Source: Papaver somniferum | Lineage: Eukaryota; Streptophyta; Magnoliopsida; Ranunculales; Papaveraceae | Assembly: GCF_003573695.1 (NCBI RefSeq) | Contig: NC_039362.1 | Span: forward strand, 114,679,120-114,743,119 | Direction of reading: 5' to 3' | Length of the DNA stretch: 64,000 nt | Shown here: in pieces, positions 21,697-34,149 of the stretch | Position numbering within the stretch: position 1 is the first letter of the stretch | Layout: each line of letters opens with the position of its first letter | The notes under the pieces: generated by a model | The model's database searches: none | Told to the model about the DNA's origin: nothing | Seen by the model: the letters and a program-made list of their open reading frames with translations, nothing else | Position numbers and translations under genes: made by a program

Positions 21697-23571
21697 CTAG
21701 ATTTCAGCAAGAACACCTCTTGTTTGAGAAATTCTTTCTTTGAGCCAGTGTCGATGCTGAACAGTCATAATGAGATTGGTTCTCTGTTCATCAGTTAAGT
21801 CTTCCTCACTATCTTTATAAGAGGAAAGCATTGTATCAAAAGATTGTGATATTGCAAGAGAATAATCGTACCAATTTATAGACCCTGGTTTTCCTTTTTC
21901 AAGGAAGCAGCTCAAATAGGAAAGCTTTTCTACACAAAAATCGAAACAAAAACCTAGCCTAAACATGCGAAGAGGCTATCGCAATTTTTGAGAAGTCATA
22001 GAGTTAAGGTTAACTCCCCTTTTGTTTTTCTACAGTGTAGCAAATCATCGAAAGATGCTTTCACATTGATATCACTAGATATCTCTAGATCCTTTTTGTG
22101 CCTAAGCACTAGACATTCATAGTCATCTTTGTATAAGATTACAACAGGATTGTTTTTCTTAGAGATTGTTTTAGATGACTTCCTTTTGGAAACCTTCTCA
22201 GATTTTGGTATCCACTTGTAGGTGGACTTTGAATGAAGGTTCTTCGTTTCTAGTGACATTACATCTTTCCATCTTGAAAAATCAGATCTCATATCCCCAT
22301 TGATAAAAGTATTACCTTTTCTATAATTTTTCCTTTTAGAAATGTTTCTTTTAGGATATGATTTTGAATTTTTGTAAAAATTCGTTTGTCTCACAGGACA
22401 GTGATGATCTGAGAGGTTTTTGGAGATGACACTTTTCAATTCTTTAGATACAAATGATAGAGCGTTTTGCATCTTTCGAATTTTACAATCCCTTTGCATA
22501 TGACCTTTATCTCTACAATAATAACAATGCTTATTGAAAGGAATAAAGTTTTTATTTTTACCTTTATGAGATGTTCGGCTACTATGTTGATCCTTGGTTG
22601 GAATCTTCTTCTGCTGCTTCTGGAGATGGTTTCCGTCGGAATCTCAATTGAGCACTTGGGTGTCTCAGGCGTACAAGCTTGTTCAGGTGGATTTTCTGGA
22701 GTGGAAGGGCAAACAACCTTTAAGAATTTTACTTCCTTGTTGATTGAAAAAGTATCAATTTCATCATATCCTAATCCACGTTTGTCGCCATGACTTCTCC
22801 CTGCATCCAACATCAGTGGCGGAACTGGAAAATGAAGTTAGGTGTGGCTTTAAAACTAATTGAATTTTTGGGGGTGGCTTAAGCCTATAATTTAGGCATG
22901 AATCTTTTTTATCAAACTCAATACCACTGTAAAATGTTGAGTTTTCCTTGACTTTGGGCTGGCTTAAGCCATCCCAAGTCAACATGTAGATCCGCCCCTG
23001 TCCAACATGGAAGATAAATTGATTGTGATATCATTGAGTCCTCTTCTAAGACCTTGATTCTTTCAAGAGCTTCATCAAGTTGATCCTCAAGAGGATTTTT
23101 TATGAAGAAATCCGGCTCATGGTGTTCGTTACTCGTTGATTGTTTCATGTTATACACTCAAGAGGATTTGCTTCTAACTCAACAAGTTTCTTATTCAACA
23201 AGTAATATTTCCTGTTGAGATTCTCAAACTCAAGAGTTTTTGAGTGTAGACTTTCTTTGTAGTCTTTAAGTAGATATATGGAATTCTGATATCCATAGAA
23301 GAAGTCCAATTACATCTGAGGAAGACAGTTTTTTTGTGGAGACAACTCCTAGTAATGAGGAAAATTCAGATAGATAATCTTCAACATCTTGATCAATTTC
23401 TGAGTCACCATCTTCAGAAATCTCATCAAGTTGCTTTTTTAGGCAAGTTTTCCAATCACCAGAGTCTACATTATATGGGTCAGCATGTTCAGTAGATTCA
23501 CAGAAGATGTTATCTTCAAGTGAAGATTTCTCATCTTGACTTACGTTAACTGAATCACTCATTAGATTCAT
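21697..23571 (-). pseudogene. Element D gag-like protein with CCHC knuckle, broken
   Basis: On the minus strand, 55 bases after the primer site, MNLMSDSVNVSQDEKSSLE starts a 101-codon acidic stretch. Next come a coiled-coil stretch (LDEALERIKVLEED, about 23060), the MITE, a Pro/Thr-rich stretch (CPSTPENPPEQ), and a zinc knuckle CYYCRDKGHMQRDC at 22485-22526. A basic Lys/Arg/Ser-rich tail follows (about 22400-22000). The frame shifts at least three times. The knuckle and basic tail indicate a nucleocapsid role. I do not recognise the acidic N-terminus; the UBN2 capsid domain seen in element G is absent. Confidence 0.65.
22814..23000. mobile_element. hAT-type MITE (187 bp) with 8-base TSD
   Basis: The termini are CAGTGGCGGAACT and AGATCCGCCCCTG, whose reverse complement is CAGGGGCGGATCT: a 13-base terminal inverted repeat with two mismatches. 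It is flanked by TCCAACAT at 22806-22813 and again at 23001-23008. An 8-base duplication and CAG-type ends suit the hAT superfamily. It carries no ORF and depends on a transposase from elsewhere. It interrupts the gag-like frame of element D. Confidence 0.9.
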
Positions 23572-23624
23572 TTTCTTATAGGTTGGATCGCACCAAACAC
23601 AGATTGTTAGATCTTTTCATGTTT

Positions 23625-23640
23625 GCCTGCTCTGATACCA
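23625..23640 (-). other. Primer-binding site of element D (tRNA-iMet type)
   Basis: Minus strand TGGTATCAGAGCAGGC, the standard plant Ty1/copia primer site, two bases from the LTR end. Confidence 0.92.
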
Positions 23641-23642
23641 AT

Positions 23643-26419
23643 TGAAAAGACGAGGGTACCCAAATATACCTCAAACTAAAACTTTTCCACCTATAAGTCC
23701 TTTCTCCGAAAGTGATTGCCTATAGACTGAGTCGATACAATAGAACAAATTGGTTCACACTTGGTATGATCGTCTATGGATACGAGATAGAGACAATACA
23801 ACAATGAAGTATGTTTACTTGATAAAAGGTTCGGACTTAACCAAACACAATAGGATTACTTATCAAGTAAATAGGAATTAACTTTTGTGTAATTTACTTT
23901 AAATTATAATAACAACAATTATAATTGCGGAAAATAAAAGTAAATGACACAACAAGATTTTGTTAACGAGGAAACCGCAAATGCAGAAAAACCCCGGGAC
24001 CTTTTCCAGAATTGAATACTCTCAGGATTAAGCCGCTATACAAAATCAAACCAACTTCGTATAGTTGAGAGCAATCAACTAAACCTATAGTTCACCTAGT
24101 TCTGTCTGTATTCCCACGCCTCCGACCTGTAATAAGTCACGTACTTGGAACAATTTCTTTGGTTCGTATTCCAAACAGTAAAGGAACAACAAATTTGTTT
24201 GGTATCAACTCTTTTCAACCAAGTGATGTGAGTTCGACAAAAGGCTCTTCTGTTTATCTCAAAAAACTCCTTTGTCAGGTTCTTAGATCTATCTTATCAT
24301 CAACTACCAACGTAATTGTTAAGATTTTGCAATCAATAGTTTTAATCACAAAGAATTGTATGGATGCCGATCTACACAACTAATCAATCTAATCTACCAC
24401 AATGATAAACCGATTATAGTTGGATCCTCTTTTATCGAAACAAGTATTGTGCACACTAAAGATTATGAACCCAAATCAGAAATCTTCAAAGTCTTCTTTG
24501 TCTTCAAATCTTCTTAGATCTTCAATAAACACCTGCACATAATCGACTTAAATCTCTTGTGATCAATCAGGCATAGAAAGGAGTCTGTTAACAATGGATT
24601 ATCACAAGACGTCTTTAGATATACAAACAGTCTAAAGATCCCCGTTGAAACTTCGATCTAGTTTGAGTGAATCTTATATCAGAAGAGAAGATTCTCAAGC
24701 ATAAACAAACTAGAAATCAAAGTTCAACCACCGTTAGTCAATCAAATCAATCGAAAACAAAAGATAAACCGCAGTTATCTAGTTTGCCACCAACGGTACT
24801 AATAGAGCTTCTCAATCCCAAAGAAGTCTTTAAACTGAGCGGTCGTAAGAGATTTCGCCTAATTAGGTTACTCTCCGATCCGAATAGGCGGCTTCACCAG
24901 TAGCAGCACAACTGAGATAGTTTTGCTGTCTCTGATGATTAGTTTGCTCGAAATGCAAACTTTTATATTTATAGACCAAGGAAGTTTGGACACCAAGGAA
25001 TTTCCAAAACCGAAAATATTCTCAAGATATGCAATATATTCCAGATTCGATTTCCATAATTCTTGAAAATGCTTTATCCAAATAATGACCGAAAATCCTT
25101 AGAAAATCTCCAACTAGTAAATGCACATTACTAATTTTCATTTTCCAAAAATAAAATTAAGAACCTTAAATAAAATATTCTCAATTTATTTTATTCGATC
25201 CGGGATTTTCTTCCTTTAGCTATTAAGGAATATCTTTGAACAATTAAAGATAAGCGTTACTGCACATGTTCAAAGTATGTCGACATCTTTACTTTGTAAG
25301 TCCTCTTTCATACTTACAATCTTGAAACCGATTTGCCACACTTCCAAATAAGTTTAGAATTGGTTCATCTGACTTCCAAGAACTACGTGATTGATCAAGA
25401 ACACTCAATCACTAAACATGGGTTTCATGGTTCTACCAAAACAAGTTTCGGTTTTACCTTCATGTGACTATTTTGCATTGTCACGCTAGTTACCAAAATT
25501 ACGTTGACTAAGTACTAGGATCGGTTCCCCACATATATATGGTATCTAACTTGTACTTGATGCACATGTCCATAGGATCGGTTCCCCTTTCTGCTAAAAA
25601 CTTGCTGCACCTCATACAAGGATCGATTCCCCTTTGTGATAGGTTGCACCTCTTACTAGGATCGGTTCCCCTTTACCCAGAGTCGGTCATACCAATAACA
25701 CTAAATAGATCATACCATCACAGGTGATTACTTAAGATAGGTTTCACTAATAAAAGTCATACCAATACAAAAGTCAGGCCTTTGTGAATAGTTTTACCAA
25801 GAACATAAACAAGTCATGAGCGGTTATATTAATCACACATATTGGTAGTTCAAAAGATATGCAATGAATAACAATACCAATAATGCCTGGCGATTTCTCT
25901 TCCAATTCACAAAACAAGTTCATGAATTTACTTCCTTAAAAAAATGTAAAACATTGTTTCCTAGGATGAAATCTTCACCTTATACCCATACATAATCACA
26001 ATAGCATTCAAATGATTATGTCGATGTCTTATCTACAAAGTTTAATGGTTAATCAATAAACCTCGTATTGTATTCCTTAATACTATGTCTAACTAGAGTA
26101 TAATCATTCATACTTCGCAGTTTTGTTTTCAATATGCACGAATTGAAAGATACGTTAGGGAATGAAACAGTTCAAGTCAAATATCACTAACCTCAAGTGT
26201 AAGGATGATGTTGTCGTTGTAGCTCCTTACTTCTTCACTACTTCAAGTCTTCGCAATACTTGTAATGTCTCATATCCTAGTACTTTCAATCTAACCTATA
26301 CGAAGTTGACTCTAGCACATAATCAAGCGACTCTTTAAATGATTTTTGGCTCACTATAATATGACAACCAAACTTGACATACCAACACTTGGTGGGTTCA
26401 ACCGAGCTATGCTCTAACA
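23643..26419 (-). repeat. Element D 5' LTR (2.78 kb)
   Basis: Element-sense ends are TGTTAGAGCATAGCTCGG at 26419 and CTTTTCA at 23643. The conserved inner block (GTTAACGAGGAAACCGCAAA on the plus strand, about 23966-23985) is shared with all other copia LTRs here. Four copies of AGGATCGGTTCCCC-type sequence at about 25517-25680 form its U3 repeat module. Confidence 0.88.
25517..25682. repeat. Repeated AGGATCGGTTCCCC motif in LTR D
   Basis: Four copies (one with GATCGATTCCCC) occur at irregular spacing of about 40-60 bases. In LTR K the corresponding place has GACCGGTTATACC repeats. Confidence 0.75.
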
Positions 26420-27494
26420 TAATGATAAGATTTATGCACATGTTCAAATAATATTTAGCAAACCCTAATTCCAAATTCCCACACAACATAAAAAAATATG
26501 TGATTATTGGAAACTCGGTTTTGCTCTTGGGACCAGTTCTAGCATCCCAAACTAAGTTAGGACCGGTTATACCATGACTCCAAATATAGGTTATGACCGG
26601 TTATACTTGCTTCCTAATACTAGTTAGGATTGGTTATACCTTGTCATACAATATAGGTTATGACCGGTTATACCTTATCTCTCAACACTAGTTAGGATCA
26701 GTTACACCATGTCACTAGATATAGGTTATGACCGGTTATACCTTGTCTCCCAATACTAGTTAGGATCGGTTATACCTCGTCACACAATATAGGATATGAC
26801 GGTTCTACCTTGATTCTCAACATAACTTAAGATTGGTTCTACCTTGTCATCTTGCATTGGTCATCCAAATATTATTCAATGAAAAACCGGACCAATACAC
26901 TTGTTGATTTCCCTTTCGATTATGAAACAAATTCATACATCTACTTCCTTAAACCAATGTAATAATACATAGTTTCCTAGGATGAAATGACATCTATATC
27001 CCACACATAATCTTTTTTTTGCTAAGTCCAATAGTTTATTCAAGTAACTAAATACATAGATTATACTGATGTCGTATTTATGAAGTTCAAAAGATAAGCG
27101 TTATACTTCGTAATTCAACATAATTCCTTGATACTTTGATCATAATGATGTGACCAAGTCTAATCCCTAGAGTGCCATAAATATAGCTTCATATGTAATG
27201 TTTTCAATATAAACCGACTTGAAAGATACATTAGGAGTGGAAACAAGTCAAGTCAGTATTACTAACCTCAAGTGGAAGGATGATGTCTTCGTTATAGTCG
27301 TTATTTTTTCACATTCTTCAGGTTTTCAGAGTAATACTTGTAAGTCTCAAAATTCCCAGACTTTCTAGTCTAACCTAAACAAAGTTGACTCTAGTAACTA
27401 ATCAAGCTATTCTAGATGAGTTTTGATACTAAAATATGACAACCAAACTTGACATACCAACTCTTGGTGTGATCAACCAAGCAATGCTCTAACA
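26420..27494 (-). repeat. Element K 3' LTR, U3 part only
   Basis: Element-sense start TGTTAGAGCATTGCTTGG at 27494 directly follows a PPT. The sequence runs parallel to the first kilobase of LTR D (shared TGTCAAGTTTGGTTGTCAT, CATCATCCTT, AAGTCGG) and stops at 26420 where D is inserted. The remainder of this LTR must lie beyond element D, outside the window. Confidence 0.85.
26525..26830. repeat. Tandem array of about 67-base units in LTR K
   Basis: About four units alternate ATAGGTTATGACCGGTTATACC and CTAGTTAGGATYGGTTATACC. The starts of the ATAGGTTATGACC half lie near 26586, 26652, 26720 and 26789. It is in U3. Confidence 0.8.
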
Positions 27495-27509
27495 ATCTCC
27501 CCCTTTGTC
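27495..27509 (-). other. Polypurine tract of element K
   Basis: Minus strand GACAAAGGGGGAGAT immediately before the LTR start; the same tract (GACAAAGGGGGACAT) precedes the 3' LTR of element H. Confidence 0.85.
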
Positions 27510-30500
27510 AATTTTAGTGATAATAGTCTATTACATATGGAGATAAACGAATTACAAAATAACTCATTCTACATATGCTTGATTCCAAGTTTCAACAGCA
27601 GGATATCCTGCACATATTCAAAAAATAAATACCGTTGTTGACATTTGAATAACAAAAGATTTACTCCCCCTAAAGGAAAGCTAGGTAAATATTCAATCCG
27701 AACATCCTTGTTATTCCCCTTCTGTAGTATGAAATACTACACATCAAGATGATATGTTTCTCCCCTTAGTCTATGCTTTACTTTTTCGTTAGATATAACG
27801 TTTAAGCACATGTATCCTTTCCTAGTGATCATAAATCACTTGTTTACTCCATATATTTCTCCCCCTTTTGTCACAAAAATGACAAAGGAACGAATAAACA
27901 AAAGAGCAAACCGAAAGGATCTTACAAATCCATAAGAATTGTACAACCTACGAGAGTTAACCACGAAGGTTTCACATACCATTTTAGATAACCAATACTA
28001 AAACCGAAACTAGAAAAGTAATCTTGTTTTAGTATGTTATCAAGAAAACAATTTCCCGAAGCAATTTTCCCTTAGTCTGGTAGATCAACTAAGATAACTT
28101 TGAAAAAGTGGGGGTACAACAACCACACCCAATATTTCACTTAGCAATCTGTATGGACAAACTCCAATATACTTTCTAGAGAATCAACTAGACAGTCAGA
28201 CTCAATCTAGATAAAAAGTATATCAAAGAGTTTATATCTCAATCTCTCGATTTGATATATACTCAAGCAAATAGAAATCTGCTATTCTTTATCAAATACT
28301 AGAGAGATAACTTGGATGGTACCAAAGACCAATATCCAAGTGTCAATCAATTTAAATAAACAACCAAAAGGTCGGATATTCTAATTGATTGAACAACGCA
28401 TAACCTGTGATATTTCAATTATATAACAAAATATAATGCGGAAAAGAAATAACACAAACACCAGAATTTTGTTAACGAGGAAACCGCAAATGCATAAAAA
28501 TCCCGGGACCTAGTCCAGATTGAACACACATTGTATTAAGCCGCTACAGACACTAGCCTACTCCAAACTAACTTCGGTCTGGACTATAGTTGAACCCCAA
28601 TCAATCTCACACTGATCCAAGGTACAGTTATGATCCTACGTCTCTGATCCGAGCAGGATGCTACGTACTTGATTCCCTTAGCTGATCTCACCCACAACTA
28701 AGAGTTGCTACGACCCAAAGTCGAAGACTTTAATAAACAAATCTGTATCACACAGAAAAGTCTACGGTAATAGATAAATCCGTCTCCCACGAATATACCT
28801 ACGAGTTTTGTTCCGTATTTTGATAAATCAAGGTGAACAGGAACCAATTGATAAACCGAACTTATATTCCCGAAGAACAACCTAGTATTATCAATCACCT
28901 CACAATAATCCTAATCGACGCAGCGAAAAAAAAAGAAATATTATGGAATCACAAACGATGAGACGAAGTGTTTGTGATTACTTTTTTATCTTGCCTATTC
29001 GAGATATAAATCTCGAGCCAATTATTACAATTGTACTCGTAACGATAGAAGATGCAAGATCAGATCACACAACTACAAGAAAATTAGTATCGGTCTGGCT
29101 TCACAATCCCAATGAAGTCTTTAAGTCGTTAACCTGGTTTTAGAAGAAGAAACCAAACGTTAAAGGAGAATCGACTCTAGCTATGCAACTAGTATCACAC
29201 ATAAGGTGTGTGGATTAGGTTTCCCAGTTACTAGAGTTCTCCCTTATATAGTCTTTCAAATCAGGATTTGCAATCAATGTTAGCTTGGTAACAAAGCAAG
29301 CTAATATTCACCGTTAGATGAAAACCTAATTCGATTCAAGCTAATATTTCTCAACCGTTGGATCGAAAACTTAGCTTGTTACACACAAATGAAATGTCCA
29401 ATTTTGGGTTTATGTAGCCGTTCCCAAACATTAACATTTGTTGGTTCAACAATAGTTAACCAAATGGTTATCCATATGATCACTTTCATATCCACCATAT
29501 TCTTCTTCACCATAACTAGTTCAAATGACTCAAATGAACTAGTTAGAGAGTTGTTCAATTGCTTAGATCTTATGTAACTACACAAGACACAATCGAAGCA
29601 AAAACGGTTTGATTCACTCAAATCGGTTCATGAACTTTATAGCCACGGTTTGCAAAAGCATTCATTAGTTTATATAAACATGAGTTCAAGAACAACTGAT
29701 TTTAGATATAACCTGCTCAAGTTCGCGGACTGGGTTCGCGGACTTAAGCTCACGGAAGGAGTTCACAAACTCTAGCAGAAATTCTCGGGTCGAAAACTTC
29801 CACCAATTCGCGGACTGAGTTCGCGGACTTGGCTCACGCCACATTCCGTTTCTCTTGATCAACAAAGTTTGCAAACTTTGGTTCAAGGAATAAGGACTTT
29901 ATACATATATGTGTTTCCAAAACAATGCTTATATCCTACCAATGGTTATGTAATCTAAACTCTCATTTCAATCATTGAAACATCTCAGAGGACTTTATAT
30001 AGCCGTTATTCACAGACCATTTTTCGTCAGAGCAATTTCCAAAGTGATTGAAACATAACATGACATTCGTCACTAGGTAAAGATGAATTTCGCAAAAGCG
30101 AAAGCTTACCAACACATATTTCGAGAAATAGATAGGCGAGTTACACTCGGCTCGAAATAGCAAATGTGTATAATGAAAGTCTATATATCCAAACGACTTT
30201 TGTATCAAGAGTAGGAGATAGAGTAGATAGAATTTTGAGTGACAAATAATTTCAAGTCTCCACATACCTTTTAGTCGATGAAGATCCACCAGTTCCTTGA
30301 GTAGTCCTTCTCTTGTATGATGATTTCCATGGAATCTTGAGCTCAACTACACTTTCTATCCTAGTCCGAGACCTTTAGCTATATAGGCTAGAAATCAAGA
30401 CAACATTGACAAACATGCTTGAGATAGCAACGCATGCGAGTTCGACCGAGCAATGCTCTAAAAAACTTAGTTCTTAACTGAACCGATTGTCTATGTACAA

Positions 30501-30933
30501 TTGCATAATTCGATAAGACACAAAAAAGAGATCAGAATTAACTAAAGTTTTCTTATCATGTTCTAATTATTCATAAAATAACTTAGACCTTCCTTTAGAC
30601 AAGACAAAGACTAAGTTAGTTAACTAGTTTTCTTGTCAAGGACTTCGATTAGACTTGAATAACTTAATCCTACATTTGATTAGCCTAAACTAAAACAAAT
30701 TTAACTTAGTTTTTCTTACCCGGAATCGAAGAGACTAAAACAAATGATTCTGTATTTTGTTAAGCAAAAACAGTAGACACAAATCAAATCATTGAATTGT
30801 CATGGTTTTTCTTAACCAGAAGAAAATGAAACAAAGATAATCCAATGGAAATATAACAATTGCACCAAATTTCATTAAGAAAAAGCAATTTATACCCAAC
30901 AATAAAGAAGATACCAAATCAATAAGTCAATAA
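27510..30933 (-). mobile_element. Element K internal 3' non-coding region with inserted solo LTR
   Basis: 27510-28100 and 30464-30933 are continuous non-coding K sequence (the right piece resumes AACTTAGTTCTTAACTGAACC). Several C-rich tracts (CTCCCCC at about 27664 and 27849) are polypurine-like on the minus strand, so extra PPT copies exist upstream of the main one. K is cut at 30934 by element G; its gag and 5' LTR would lie right of the window. Confidence 0.75.
28101..30463 (-). repeat. Solo copia LTR (2.36 kb) with TSD AACTT
   Basis: AACTT at 28096-28100 is repeated at 30464-30468. The plus-strand left end is TGAAAAAGTGGGGG and the right end GAGCAATGCTCTAA, so it is oriented like D and K. 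It holds the conserved block at about 28470-28490 and a U3 module of TTCGCGGAC repeats at about 29715-29835. No primer site or internal region is attached, so it is the remnant of LTR-LTR recombination. ORFs inside are judged non-coding. Confidence 0.9.
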
Positions 30934-33301
30934 TGTTAGAGCATTGCTCGGTCGAACTCACGAGTGTTGTTATATCAAGCTTGTTGTCAAATTTAGTTGA
31001 TCAAAACTATGTCTCGATTTCTAGTATACAATTAGTCAAGTCTCGATTAGGATAGAAGTGTGTAGTTGAGAATCGGACATCACTGTGTTCTACCGTTTGA
31101 AGGAGAAGATCAACCGAAGATTTTGGATAACTTCTTCAATAAATGGTAAGGGAAGACTGAACCACATATTTCTCAAGTTATATTCATCCTTCTATCTATG
31201 AGACTACGTTGCATGACTAATTAGACTATCACAAGCATATCAAGAATTTCGAGTCAAGTTTATCTTGGTAGTTCGTTCTCGAAATATATATGACTAAGCT
31301 TAATGAACATTTGTTCATACTTGATGAATTTCGGTTGAAAACAATTTATTATTCATAATCTAAATCGTGATTCAATATTATCATTCGAAAATAGCTTGGA
31401 ACAGTGATATGTGTCATTGATGTTATTTAGGAATGTTTCGAATTAATTTAGAGAAAAATATAGAACTATTGTAAATCTGGATACATGAAAGTATGCATAC
31501 CAGTTTCACATACTGGGAGAATTGTTATAGGCCCGGAGTCATAGTACATGTACCCAGTACACGTACCGACGTAGCTATATAGTTCTACAATAATTTTCAG
31601 GTACGCATACCTGTTATCCATACCATAAAAAGTTTGTTGCTCGTGAACCAGGTATGCGCATATGTTGCTCGTGAACCAGGAATGATGCGCATACCTAATA
31701 TGCATACCGTAAAGGAACTGTTGGTTTTGAAACCAGTGTAGTATCCATACCCGGTATGCAAACCGGAAAGTTCTATGAGTTCCTGAAATCGTTTTTTCCT
31801 TAAGGGTACACATACGCGGTACATGTACCATGACAAAAATAGTCATGAACAAGGTAGAGTACATGTACCTGATACACGTACTTGGCCTGTCGAATATTTT
31901 CAAATGCATAAGAAATTATTATTGTGAGATAATTGGCATTTGAATAAATCTATAAAACACTGTATAGACATGATTGATCTCATTTAACCTATGGTTGTGG
32001 CTCAAGCTTAAAGTCTTAAATGTTATATAAAAATGATTAAGCTTATGGTTCAATCGGCTAGTTTCGGGTAACCGTCCATGAACAATGCCTTTGTACACAG
32101 TTCAGTTACGGTTCATCCTAACCAGAGTATATATCTTAGTATGTTAATCTCATTTCATAGATTCATTTAATGTTTTTTCTTGGTTCCAAAGTTATCTTAG
32201 CTAACAATTAAAGCAACCTATACTTTGAAAGTCTATATAAGGGAGAAAGTCAGGCCAATGGGATTTTTGAATCCCCGACACCATCTTTGTGTATCCTAGT
32301 TGTAAAATAGAGTCGCCATTTCCCTCAAACCATTCTAGGGTTTAGCGACTAAAAAGACTTCACCTAGGGATTCGTGAAGCCAGGTCCAACTATCTTTAGC
32401 TTGATAGTTTGAGTATCCTGATCTTGTTTTGATTGTTGATCTTCTCACTCAAACAAGATAGATATAAATCGCAAAGTTCTCTTCGTCTCAGACTTTGTGA
32501 TTCCAAAGGTTTAATACTTGTGAGGTGAATAAGAATCTAGGATGCTCTTCAGGAGTCATAAGACCGAATTTTGAGGTTATCTAGACTTTGTCTATTGCTA
32601 TCGATTTCCAGTCTCACCATGATCTATCGATCAAAAAGGAAATCACATATAGGCTTATCTGTGGGAAGCATATTGGTTTGAACTCTTCAATTTAATTGAA
32701 GCAACTCTTAGGCCGTAAAGGACGTCAGCTAAGGGAATCACTTGCGTGGAGTCATGTTGGGGTTCAAGAGGCGTAAGGAGTGCGATTGTCACTGAATTTC
32801 TGTGAAGGTTTAATTCGGTCTCAACTACATTTTAGTCTGAAGTTATTTGTAGTAGGATAAAATTTGTAGCGGCTTAATACAGTTTGGTGTTCAATCTGGA
32901 CTAGGTCCCGGGGTTTTTCTGTATTTGAGGTTCCCTCGTTAACAAATTTTTTGGTGTCTGTGTTATTTCTTTTCCACATTACATTGTTTATCTTTATAAT
33001 TGAAATATCACAGGTTGTACGTAAATCAATTAAAGTAGATACTTCCATCCTTGTATTTTGGATATGACTTTATTGATTCTTGGATATTTATCTTTGGAAT
33101 TGACCAGATACTCTTGCACGTAAATCATGTTCATGGACTAGTCTCTGTAAACTTTCTGATTGTGGGAGAAAGAGATATAACTCTGAATATTATTCCTTGA
33201 TTGAGATTCATTAAGTTGAACTCTCGAAATTGTATTTAGGTTTGTCCATACATGTTCCCTAAGAAAAAGTTGGTGGTGTATTTTGGTACCCCGCATTTTC
33301 A
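30934..33301 (+). repeat. Element G 5' LTR (2.37 kb), copia type
   Basis: Starts TGTTAGAGCATTGCTCGG and ends CCCCGCATTTTCA, followed two bases later by the iMet primer site. The conserved block lies at about 32880-32945 (CTAGGTCCCGGGGTTTTTCT and GTTCCCTCGTTAAC). U3 carries a module of GTACGCATACC/GTACATGTACC-like palindromic repeats (31490-31880). Confidence 0.9.
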
Positions 33302-33303
33302 GT

Positions 33304-33319
33304 TGGTATCAGAGTAGGC
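33304..33319 (+). other. Primer-binding site of element G (tRNA-iMet type)
   Basis: TGGTATCAGAGTAGGC two bases after the LTR end; one change from the standard copia site. Confidence 0.9.
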
Positions 33320-33367
33320 AAACACGTTTAAGACCTAATAAGTCTGTGTTTGAAGCAATATGACTAT

Positions 33368-33517
33368 ATGGACAGGAGTACAATCTCGATAAACGTACCT
33401 CCATCCTCTGATGGCATAAATTACTTATACTGAAAAATTGTTATGCGTTTCTTTCTACAAGCCGTGACTTTCAGACATGGAAATTTGTGGTTACATGATA
33501 CATTCCTCCGACAATTG
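33368..33517 (+). pseudogene. gag: Element G gag, N-terminal piece
   Basis: The ATG at 33368 begins MDRSTISINVPPSSDGINYLY, followed by a stop where copia Gag has Trp. FFLQA, then DFQTWKFVV and PPTI are seen in shifted frames. This is the usual copia Gag start (PP-x-x-DG-x-NY). Two frameshifts and two stops are present. The piece ends at the F insertion. Confidence 0.8.
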
Positions 33518-34125
33518 TGTAGGATCAAAATCTCGCACAGAAGAATATGCTTGCGAAATTATTAACAACACATCGTGAAGACATCGTAGGATGATTTCAG
33601 AAACGACATAACAGATGACATCAACTTAAACATGAGAAAAGTGTGATGATCTTGCGAAAATTAGGAATGTTGCGAATGTTACATTTGTAAGCTTGCGAAA
33701 ATACCGCAAGCCATATCCGAAATTAGGGGAAATGTTAGTTGTACATTAGTTGTCATCCACTATGTAAACACCTATATAAAGAGAAAGGCAAGAGAGAGAA
33801 AGGCAAGAGAGAGAATCAGAAAGAGAGACACACTTTAGGAGAGGATACATTCTGTAGAGAGAGAAAGTAGAATTGGTTGTATTATTATTATCTCCTTCTT
33901 CTTCCTCCTTCAAGAACCTAGAGCTCCAAATACTCATTAATGGAGTCTCCATGTAATCAAGATGTAATTACAAATAATCATAGTAAAACCTAACCATGTG
34001 GATGTAGATAAAATTGATCGAACCACGTAAACCTTGTGTCTCTTTACAATTTTAGCATTCTTATTATCATTTTTATGTCTACAAATTATTACAAGGGGTG
34101 TGTTGTAGGATTTCCTGCAACTACA
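33518..34125 (+). repeat. Element F left LTR
   Basis: Starts TGTAGGATCAAAATCTCGCA, ends GCAACTACA. The end contains a short inverted repeat (TTGTAGGATTTCCTGCAA). A GA-rich stretch at about 33776-33830 is longer here than in the right LTR. Confidence 0.92.
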
Positions 34126-34129
34126 TTTT

Positions 34130-34149
34130 TGGCGCTAGAAACAGGGAGC
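34130..34149 (+). other. Primer-binding site of element F
   Basis: TGGCGCTAGAAACAGGGAGC begins four bases after the LTR. It starts with TGG (complement of CCA). I cannot name the tRNA with confidence; it differs from both the Arg-like and the iMet sites of the other elements. Confidence 0.6.

Larger units (their letters stand above)
13924..26419 (-). mobile_element. Element D: copia-type non-autonomous retrotransposon, interrupted
   Basis: Minus-strand order is 5' LTR 26419-23643, iMet primer site 23640-23625, gag-like remnant 23571-21697, long non-coding region 21696-21040 and 14652-13924. It is interrupted by the LINE at 14653-21039 and cut on the left by element B. No pol is seen before the region resembling K's 3' non-coding sequence, so D appears to carry only gag-like sequence. 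D is inserted in K's LTR (flank TAATG at 26420). Confidence 0.75.

Noticed and set aside
23643..27494. A single 3.85-kb LTR shared by two tandem copia elements
   Set aside because: A second LTR start with its own TGTTAGAGC end at 26419 and parallel sequence on both sides shows a nested insertion, not one long shared LTR.
31466..31909. 147-residue minus-strand ORF with repeated Tyr/His/Met words
   Set aside because: Produced by the GTACGCATACC repeat module of LTR G.
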